NCBI RefSeq assembly: GCF_037080055.1 | Contig: NZ_JBAOJI010000005.1 | Location: 124,001 to 188,000, forward strand | Direction: 5' to 3' | DNA: 64,000 nt | Origin: Halovenus sp037080055 | GTDB taxonomy: Archaea; Halobacteriota; Halobacteria; Halobacteriales; Haloarculaceae | In this document: piece by piece, positions 58,040-64,000 of the stretch | Position numbering within the stretch: position 1 is the stretch's first letter | Layout of the letters: each line of letters starts with the position of its first letter | Program-made: the position numbers and the translations under genes | The notes under the pieces: generated by a model | The model's database searches: none | Seen by the model: only the letters and a program-made list of their open reading frames with translations | Told to the model about the DNA's origin: nothing

Positions 58040-59749
58040 ATGCAAGACCCGGCTACTCTCGACGTGACAATCGTCGACGGCTACGTCGACGAGCCGGCAC
58101 ACTTCGGCGTGCCGCCGTACATTTCCACGTACCCTCGGTACACTGCCGGGGCGCTGGTCGACGCCGGGGTCGACGAGGAATCGATCACCTATCTCACCAT
58201 CGACGCCCTCCGGGAGGAACGCGCGCGCTGGCAGCAGGTCGAAGAGGCCGACCTCATGATCTACGTCGGCGGGATGACCGTCCCCGGCAAGTACGTCGGC
58301 GGGACGCCCGCCGAACCTGACGAGGTCAAACGGCTGGCCTGGACCGCCGAGGGAACGACGCTGATGGGCGGACCGGTCCGCTTCGGCGTCGGCGACTCGA
58401 ACGAGGGCGCACAGGATATGGAACGCGACGATCTGGATTACGATTTCGTCGCCAAGGGTGATATCGAGGCCGCAGCCTACGATCTGGTCCACGGCGGGAT
58501 GGAAGGCTTCGGCAACCGGATGCGAGACAACGAGGAGATCACTCGCTGGGCCCAGCAGGGGGCTTTCGTCGTCGAACAGCATCCCAACCATCCCGAGTAT
58601 CTGATCTGCGAGATGGAGACCTCCCGTGGCTGTCCGTACCGCTGTTCGTTCTGTACGGAACCGCTCTACGGCGCGGATCCGAGTTTCCGCCAACCTGACT
58701 CCGTCGTCGGCGAAGTCGAAGCGCTCGCCGACCACGGCGTCCGGGACTTCCGCCTCGGTCGACAGGCCGATATTCTCGCTTACGGCGGGGACGGCGAAGC
58801 CCCGAATCCCGAGGCACTCCGAGAACTGTACACTGGGATCCGTGAGGTGGTTCCGGACCTCCGGACGCTGCATTTGGACAATATGAACCCGATCACCATC
58901 GTCCGGTGGCCGGAGAAATCCCGCGAGGGCATCCGGATCATCGCCGAGCACAACACGCCCGGCGACACCGCGGCGTTCGGCCTGGAATCGGCCGACCCGG
59001 TGGTACAGGAACAGAACAACCTCAACGTCTCCGCCGAGGAGTGTTTCGAGGCGGTGAAAATCGTCAACGAGGAGGGTGGCTGGCGGCCGGGTGGTGACCC
59101 CGACACGGCACCGAATTTCGGCTCCGACGCTGCTCAGCGGCTTCCGAAACTCCTGCCGGGGATCAACCTCGTCCACGGCCTCATGGGTGAACGCAAGGAG
59201 TCGTTCAGGCACAACCGGGAGTTCCTCCAGCGCGTCTACGACGAGGGGCTGATGCTGCGACGGATCAACATCCGGCAGGTGATGGCCTTCGAGGGCACCG
59301 AGATGTCTGAGACTGGCGCGGAGATCGCTCACGACCACAAGAAACTGTTCAAGCAGTACAAACAGGAGATCCGCGAGGAGATCGACAACCCGATGCTGAA
59401 GCGCGTCGCGCCGCCCGGCACTGTGCTGGAGGACGTCCATCTGGAGTACCACCAGGACGGCAAGACCTTCGGTCGCCAACTCGGGACCTACCCGCTGCTG
59501 GTCGCGATTCCGGGCGAGCGACCGCTCGGCGAGATCGTCGACGTGGCGGTGACCGACCACGGCTATCGCTCGATCACGGGCGTCCCCTACCCGCTGGATG
59601 TCAACAGCGCCTCGATGGACGAACTGCAAGCGATTCCGGGTGTCGGCAGCCAGACGGCCGGTGATCTCGTCGTGGATCGACCGTACGACTCCATCCCGGA
59701 GGTCGAGGGACTCTCGAAGTTCGTCACGACTTTTTCCGCGGAGAACTGA
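58040..59749 (+). CDS. Radical SAM protein with C-terminal HhH domain
   Basis: 569 aa. The Fe-S motif CPYRCSFC (CxxxCxxC, about 206-213) follows a B12-binding-like N-terminal domain (MQDPATLDVTIVDGYVDEPA, with GGMTVPGKYVGGTP). The SAM-binding segment GLESADPVVQEQNNL and the helix MFAFEGTEMSETG-type end follow. The last 70 residues are a helix-hairpin-helix (SMDELQAIPGVGSQTAGDL), as in archaeal members. Substrate unknown; the family resembles Elp3/UPF0313-type enzymes. The long upstream open frame (from 57668) is antisense to the previous gene. Confidence 0.88.
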   Translation: MQDPATLDVTIVDGYVDEPAHFGVPPYISTYPRYTAGALVDAGVDEESITYLTIDALREERARWQQVEEADLMIYVGGMTVPGKYVGGTPAEPDEVKRLAWTAEGTTLMGGPVRFGVGDSNEGAQDMERDDLDYDFVAKGDIEAAAYDLVHGGMEGFGNRMRDNEEITRWAQQGAFVVEQHPNHPEYLICEMETSRGCPYRCSFCTEPLYGADPSFRQPDSVVGEVEALADHGVRDFRLGRQADILAYGGDGEAPNPEALRELYTGIREVVPDLRTLHLDNMNPITIVRWPEKSREGIRIIAEHNTPGDTAAFGLESADPVVQEQNNLNVSAEECFEAVKIVNEEGGWRPGGDPDTAPNFGSDAAQRLPKLLPGINLVHGLMGERKESFRHNREFLQRVYDEGLMLRRINIRQVMAFEGTEMSETGAEIAHDHKKLFKQYKQEIREEIDNPMLKRVAPPGTVLEDVHLEYHQDGKTFGRQLGTYPLLVAIPGERPLGEIVDVAVTDHGYRSITGVPYPLDVNSASMDELQAIPGVGSQTAGDLVVDRPYDSIPEVEGLSKFVTTFSAEN

Positions 59750-59760
59750 ACGGGGCTGGA

Positions 59761-62595
59761 TCAGTCGTCGTCAGACGGATCTGGCACCGATTCCGCACTC
59801 GTTGCCCTCGTGCGCAACTCTGTCCGGGCCCACTTTGGACCAGCCAGACGCGTCCAGACGACGAGCAGCGTCGGCAAGACGAGCACGCTCGCGAGGAAAG
59901 CATAGAGGATCGAAATCGCCGTAATGAATCCGAACTGCTGGAGCGACGGCAAGAACGCGAGCATGAGTACCCCGAAGCCGCCGGCTGTCGTCGCTGCACT
60001 CCCCAGCAGCGCACCGCCGGTGCCGGTCACCGTCGTCCGGAGCGCCTCCCAGACGGACTCTCTTTGATCGAGTTCCTGCCGATACCGCTGGCTCACGTGG
60101 ATACTGTAGGCGACTCCCAGCCCGATGGTGAGGCTGGTGATCATTCCGGTGATCGAGTTGAAGCCGATCCCGAGGACGTACATCGTCCCGAGGACCCAAC
60201 TCAACGCTAGGACGACGGGCGCGGTAGTGACGAGACCGAGCGTAGCGCTACCCTCGGTCAGCCGATAGACGACCATCAGGAGCAGCCCGACCGAAAGTAA
60301 CGTCGCCAGAAGACTCTGGACGACCGTTTCGAGGATATTCTGTTCGATGATGTAGTTGAGGACGGTCTGCTGCCCGGTCGCCGTCGCCGTCGTCTCCTCG
60401 CTCTCGACCGCAGTTGCGACGGCCCGCATCTCCTCCGTGATCTCTCCCTGGGTCGCGTCGCCGTTCGCGACGGTGATGATCCGCGCCGACTCGTACTCAC
60501 CGTCGGCGCGGTGGAGCACTGTCGCTGCCCCCTCGTCCGCGTCGAACAGCGCGTCGTAGACCGCCGTCAGGTTCTCTTCCGGGACGCCGTCGCCGTCCGT
60601 ATCCGCCGCGGTGAACGTCTCGTTGAACTGCGCGTCGGTGGCTGCCACCTGCTGCATCGTCTCGACCGGCCCCTGAACGGCGCGCGCACCGTTCGGGAGT
60701 TCCGCAGTCGTCGTCGTGTTCGCCGCCCGTTGCTCTCCGGTATGGACCGCTTCGAGGAACGCGGGATCTGTCGGATCGCCTTCGACGAGTATCTGCGCCT
60801 GTTTGCTCTGTCTGAGGAAGGTCTCGTCGAGATACTCGATGGTACTTTTCGCCGAGTACTCCGCTGGCTGGAGCGAGTCGGGGAGGTTGTCGGTCCAGCG
60901 CGGCGGCTCGTCGGGCATGAACTCGTCGGTGTCGAAGGTCGTATCGACCTGCGTCCCGCCGTAGGCGCCGGCGAGGCTGATCACCAACACGACCGCGAGA
61001 ACGACAGCGGGTCCGCGCCGTGCGAGAATCTCGCCTGTCCGCATCACCGGTTCGAGCAGGCCGCTGGTCCCGAAGGCGCTCTTTTGACGGTCGATTCCGT
61101 GCCGTTCGAGTGCGGTGTCGATCTCGACTTTCAGCGCCGGCACGAGCACCCCGAACAGGCAGAGCGCGGCGACGATGCCGAAGGCGTTGACGATCCCGAA
61201 CTTCCGGATCGGCGGCAACGGGCTGACGACGTTCGAGAGGAAGCCGGCGGCCGCGGTGACCGTGACCAACACGAGCGCGAAGCCGACCGCCGCAAGCCCC
61301 GTGAACATCGCTTCTTCAACCGATCGCTCGGTCCCGGTTCGGGCCTCACGACCGCGCATGAAGACGTGGATCGCGTAATCGATCGAGAGACCGATCAACA
61401 ACACCGGGACGGCGATGAATATCTGGCTGAACTCGATGTTCGCCAGCCCCATGAAGCCGATCGTCCAGATGAGCACTGCCACGATGCCGCCGAATCCGAG
61501 CAGGATGTCGACCGGATCGCGGTAAGCAATCGTCAGCACGACCATCACGAACAGAAGCGCCAGCGGACCGACGACCGAGAGGCTATCGCTGATCGCACTA
61601 TTGATCTCGTTTGCCGTGATCCCGCTCCCGAAGACCAGATATTCCCCCGATCGCTGCTCGCCGATCGCTCGCATCTCGTACTGGGCGTCGATAATCGAGT
61701 CGGGCGCGGTATCTGGGGCGATGTACTCCCCGCCGGTGTCCTGCGTGACCAGCAGTGCCGTCGCTTCCGCCTCCGTCTCTCCGGGCTCGTATCCCGAGGG
61801 CATCAACGACAGCAGTTCGTTGTTCTCAGCGTCCAGAACTGTCGAGACGAGTTGTTCGATCTCTGTATCGTCCATCTCGGAGAGCTGTCGACGTTGGTCC
61901 GCCAGTGAAGGATCGAGTCCGGAATCGAGCCGCTGACGCCGCTCGTCGAGGCGTTCGTACTCGGGGGCGAGCACGCCGACGGTTCCCTGCCGATATGCCG
62001 CCGTGATCGCCGACTCGTTTTCCGCGGTCCGGAGCGACCGGGCGGCGTCAGTGAACGTCTCGACCTGTCGGTCCGAGAATTCGACAGTCGTATTCGCACG
62101 GACTCCCGCGAACTCCGTCTCGATGGAGTGGTCTCCCGCCCGAATGCTATCGAGGGCCGCCGACAGTTCCCGCTCCGTTTCGTTCAACCGCTGCTGTCGG
62201 GTTCTCAGCTGCTGTCCTCGCTCGCGCTGGATCGCCGCGACCGCCACCGCGTTCGCGACGGAGCCGAAGGGGTCGTCAGTGAGTGTCGCGTTGACGGTCT
62301 CGTTTCGGCGAAGATCCTGCTGGTAGGCGAGTGTCTCCGTCAGCGTCTCGCGGTCGAGAACGTTCTCGCCTCGGATGATTACCTGCGCAGTCGTCGCGTT
62401 CGCTTCCGCCGAGAAGTTCCCCTCGATGTAGTTCAGAGCATCCGAGGCTTCGCTTTCGGTCTGGAACCCACCGAATCCCTCGGTCTGTTCGACCGTCGTT
62501 GCACTGACAGCGAACCCACCAGTCAGCGCCAGAAACAGCACGATCAGGAGCCGTCTGTGCCGGCTGATTCCTGCCACGAGGCGTTCGATACTCAC
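59761..62595 (-). CDS. RND/MMPL-family exporter
   Basis: 944 aa, about 12 TM helices, two repeats. TM1 HRRLLIVLFLALTGGFAVSA is followed by a large extracellular domain, then RDPVDILLGFGGIVAVLIWT, then GLSIDYAIHVFMRGREARTG with the SSD/MMPL signature. The second half has TIGLGVAYSIHVSQRYRQEL and the matching loop. It exports hydrophobic molecules (lipids, drugs) in the family; substrate unknown. GTG start at 62595. Divergent from the TetR gene, with operator repeats between them, so it is almost certainly the regulated target. Confidence 0.9.
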   Translation of the reverse strand: MSIERLVAGISRHRRLLIVLFLALTGGFAVSATTVEQTEGFGGFQTESEASDALNYIEGNFSAEANATTAQVIIRGENVLDRETLTETLAYQQDLRRNETVNATLTDDPFGSVANAVAVAAIQRERGQQLRTRQQRLNETERELSAALDSIRAGDHSIETEFAGVRANTTVEFSDRQVETFTDAARSLRTAENESAITAAYRQGTVGVLAPEYERLDERRQRLDSGLDPSLADQRRQLSEMDDTEIEQLVSTVLDAENNELLSLMPSGYEPGETEAEATALLVTQDTGGEYIAPDTAPDSIIDAQYEMRAIGEQRSGEYLVFGSGITANEINSAISDSLSVVGPLALLFVMVVLTIAYRDPVDILLGFGGIVAVLIWTIGFMGLANIEFSQIFIAVPVLLIGLSIDYAIHVFMRGREARTGTERSVEEAMFTGLAAVGFALVLVTVTAAAGFLSNVVSPLPPIRKFGIVNAFGIVAALCLFGVLVPALKVEIDTALERHGIDRQKSAFGTSGLLEPVMRTGEILARRGPAVVLAVVLVISLAGAYGGTQVDTTFDTDEFMPDEPPRWTDNLPDSLQPAEYSAKSTIEYLDETFLRQSKQAQILVEGDPTDPAFLEAVHTGEQRAANTTTTAELPNGARAVQGPVETMQQVAATDAQFNETFTAADTDGDGVPEENLTAVYDALFDADEGAATVLHRADGEYESARIITVANGDATQGEITEEMRAVATAVESEETTATATGQQTVLNYIIEQNILETVVQSLLATLLSVGLLLMVVYRLTEGSATLGLVTTAPVVLALSWVLGTMYVLGIGFNSITGMITSLTIGLGVAYSIHVSQRYRQELDQRESVWEALRTTVTGTGGALLGSAATTAGGFGVLMLAFLPSLQQFGFITAISILYAFLASVLVLPTLLVVWTRLAGPKWARTELRTRATSAESVPDPSDDD

Positions 62596-62614
62596 GACTG
62601 CATCACCGCCGTTC

Positions 62615-62630
62615 CCGAACGAACGTTCGG
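62615..62630. promoter_or_regulatory. TetR operator copy 1
   Basis: 16-bp inverted repeat CCGAAC-GAAC-GTTCGG between the RND start (62595) and its TATA box (TTTTTTAA on the minus strand, 62661-62668). Bound protein would block transcription of the exporter. Confidence 0.55.
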
Positions 62631-62638
62631 TTGCATAC

Positions 62639-62654
62639 TCGAACGAACATTCGG
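62639..62654. promoter_or_regulatory. TetR operator copy 2
   Basis: TCGAAC-GAAC-ATTCGG, identical to copy 1 at 14 of 16 positions and 24 bp downstream of its start, again between the RND promoter and start. Confidence 0.55.
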
Positions 62655-62671
62655 TCAGGTTAAAAAACTAA

Positions 62672-62684
62672 TGGACACTGTCCA
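62672..62684. promoter_or_regulatory. 13-bp palindrome TGGACA-C-TGTCCA
   Basis: Perfect palindrome in the middle of the divergent intergenic region, different in sequence from the operators. Could be a second regulator site. Confidence 0.35.
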
Positions 62685-62719
62685 CTCAATCGACTCAGTC
62701 GGTGATTTAAGTACGAACC

Positions 62720-62735
62720 GACCGAATAGTCGGTC
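62720..62735. promoter_or_regulatory. TetR operator copy 3 (autoregulation)
   Basis: GACCGA-ATAG-TCGGTC, a perfect inverted repeat of the same 6-4-6 form as copies 1 and 2, between the TetR TATA box (ATTTAAGT, 62705-62712) and ATG 62739. Points to self-repression. Confidence 0.55.
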
Positions 62736-62738
62736 AGC

Positions 62739-63368
62739 ATGTCCCTTCCAGCGGAACCGTTCGCCGACTCGGCCACGAGCAGGGAAGAGATCTTCCGTGC
62801 GACCTACGTTGCGCACATCGAACACGGCTTCTCCGATCTTTCGATTCAGCAGATCGCCGACGAGGCGACGCTGAGTAAATCCACGATCTACCACCATTTC
62901 GACGACAAACAGCACCTACTGATGGAGTACGCGCGGGAACTCCTGGAGTGGTATATGGAAGAAATTCTGCTGGATCCAGCGGGTGATCCCGTCACGAGGC
63001 TGGAGTGGTCGCTGGATCTCGTTTTTTTGGGGGAGACAGCCAACGGGATCACCCTCGACGACATCAGGCCGGAGGGGCTGGACTGTGTCTATCTCGGACT
63101 CCGTATGCAGGCCGCTCGCAATCCCGAAATCAAGGAGTACTTCGATACTGTCGATCGGATGGCCCGCAAACGACTCGCCACGCTGATCGAACAAGGAGTC
63201 GAAGAAGGGACTCTCAAGGATGTCAACCCGGATCACGTGGCCGCAACACTGTACGTCATGCTCGAAGGTGGGCTCTATCTCCGCTCGACCGGGTCCGAGA
63301 CTGAGTGGCTTGGACACGCACGGGAGATGCTCGACGCCTACCTCGAAACGCTCAAAACCGACGACTGA
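62739..63368 (+). CDS. TetR-family transcriptional regulator
   Basis: 209 aa. TetR helix-turn-helix at residues 14-60: EEIFRATYVAHIEHGFSDLS then IQQIADEATLSKSTIYHHFD, with KQHLLMEYARELLEW starting the ligand domain. The C-terminal part (about 80-209) is the variable ligand-binding domain, with HVAATLYVMLEGGLYLRST at the dimer face. The TATA box lies about 29 nt before the start, so the mRNA is leaderless and operator copy 3 overlaps the transcription start. Likely senses the exporter's substrate. Confidence 0.92.
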   Translation: MSLPAEPFADSATSREEIFRATYVAHIEHGFSDLSIQQIADEATLSKSTIYHHFDDKQHLLMEYARELLEWYMEEILLDPAGDPVTRLEWSLDLVFLGETANGITLDDIRPEGLDCVYLGLRMQAARNPEIKEYFDTVDRMARKRLATLIEQGVEEGTLKDVNPDHVAATLYVMLEGGLYLRSTGSETEWLGHAREMLDAYLETLKTDD

Positions 63369-63562
63369 GGACTCCTCTCGTCTCCCGATCCCTGTATAAT
63401 TAAAAACATTTAAGAACAATCAGCAGTTGGAATACAGAAACGCAAGCGTTCCGCCACTGGGTGTGGGTTATTTGCAAGAATTTTTCAATCAATATCTCGA
63501 ACTGAATATCCTTAGCTACGCTTTCGGCTTATTGAATACAAAATCTTTTCAAAGACGATCTC

Positions 63563-63568
63563 TTATAG
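63563..63568 (+). promoter_or_regulatory. TATA-like box of nadA
   Basis: TTATAG centred 26 nt before GTG 63591, favouring a leaderless GTG start over ATG 63600. The 222-bp gap before it (63369-63590) is AT-rich with one small inverted repeat (AACGC-AA-GCGTT near 63440) and no gene. Confidence 0.45.
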
Positions 63569-63590
63569 ACTAATCACAAGGTGACACAGT

Positions 63591-64000
63591 GTGCCAGAGA
63601 TGGAAACTGCGGCGTTCGAGACTGACCTGAGCCTTTTCAAATACGACAATCTGGAGCAGTTGCCGGCCCACTACCGCGATCTCGACGAAGACGAGCGCAC
63701 CGAGCGCATCGAGGCCGCGCTGGCGGAACTCGGTGACGACGTGGTGATCCTGGGCCACAACTACCAGCGCCGAGAAATCGTCGAACACGCCGATTTCGTC
63801 GGCGACTCCTACCAACTGAGCAAGGAGGCCGCCAACGCCGACGCCGAGTACGTGATCTTCGGCGGCGTGACGTTCATGGCCGAGTCGGCCGACATAATCA
63901 CCGACGACGACCAGACGGTGATCCTGCCGAGCATGGAAGCGTCCTGTCCGATGGCGGGGATGGCCGAAGCCCTGCAAGTGGACGACGCCTGGGCGGAGAT
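63591..64000 (+). CDS. nadA: Quinolinate synthase NadA, N-terminal part (3' end outside window)
   Basis: Condenses iminoaspartate with dihydroxyacetone phosphate to give quinolinate in NAD synthesis, using a [4Fe-4S] cluster. The visible 136 residues include LGHNYQRREIVEHADFVGDS (substrate-binding His and loop), FGGVTFMAESADII, and MEASCPMAGMAEA with the first cluster Cys. All match NadA. The remaining gene, and probably nadB and nadC, lie beyond the window edge. GTG 63591 chosen; ATG 63600 is the alternative. Confidence 0.93.
   Translation, partial: MPEMETAAFETDLSLFKYDNLEQLPAHYRDLDEDERTERIEAALAELGDDVVILGHNYQRREIVEHADFVGDSYQLSKEAANADAEYVIFGGVTFMAESADIITDDDQTVILPSMEASCPMAGMAEALQVDDAWAE

Noticed and set aside
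57995..59629. 544-aa minus-strand open frame
   Set aside because: Antisense to the radical SAM gene, with no recognisable domain.
60511..61908. 465-aa plus-strand open frame
   Set aside because: Antisense to the RND exporter; composition rich in Arg/Glu typical of shadow frames.

Overview
This window is chromosomal DNA from a halophilic archaeon (class Halobacteria). The DNA is GC-rich with strong G/C bias at third codon positions. The predicted proteins are acidic. Archaeal markers include TBP, ribosomal proteins S15 and S3Ae, the KEOPS subunit Pcc1, Trm-G10, DacZ, and an SRII/HtrII photosensory pair. Many genes have a TATA-like box about 27 nt before the start codon, which implies leaderless transcripts, and I used this to choose several starts. 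I cannot name the genus. No tRNA, rRNA or CRISPR array was found. Both edges cut genes: a DNA methyltransferase on the left and nadA on the right.

Layout. 1-13.2 kb: methyltransferase end, TBP, Trm-G10, a diadenylate cyclase/MscS pair (c-di-AMP and osmotic stress), two seven-TM histidine kinases around an MBL hydrolase and an AAA ATPase, an FAH-family enzyme, and a CBS protein with a ribosome-hibernation-like tail. 13.2-17.5 kb: a pilC/pilB/coiled-coil operon. 17.5-18.7 kb: an IS200/IS605-type remnant with a doubly deleted tnpB, an intact DUF2080-type gene and an array of five hairpins. 18.7-22.2 kb: a halocyanin-like protein, a cupin, and a tightly overlapped S15/RecJ-like/Pcc1/S3Ae operon. 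22.5-27.3 kb: a large pilin-like protein opposite a five-gene cluster of pilin-like minor proteins, which probably work with the PilB/PilC machine.

27.5-32 kb: GNAT and GlmU-like enzymes, and TrkA with two small AsnC-ligand-domain proteins, one on each side. 32.2-39.1 kb: a complete dipeptide/oligopeptide ABC transporter operon whose two ATPases each carry a long insertion. 39.1-45 kb: small conserved haloarchaeal proteins (zinc ribbons, PUA, NYN, DUFs) and a flavoprotein reductase. 45-47.4 kb: transducer HtrII and sensory rhodopsin II, translationally coupled, for blue-light avoidance.

47.4-58 kb: a YchF/Obg-like GTPase, a bactofilin-like protein, endonuclease III, a secreted double-PLD protein, acidic exported proteins, an S1-OB-DHH phosphoesterase, an FAD synthase (RibL type), and a pair of putative metal-binding exported proteins, one apparently lacking its N-terminus. 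58-64 kb: a radical SAM protein, an RND/MMPL exporter divergent from its TetR regulator with clear operator repeats between them, and the start of nadA.

Nothing here is a clear new defence or biosynthetic system. The observations most worth a second look are the miniaturised tnpB with its neighbouring hairpin array, the TetR operator set, the CBS/hibernation-factor fusion, the secreted PLD protein, and the insertions in the peptide-transporter ATPases.
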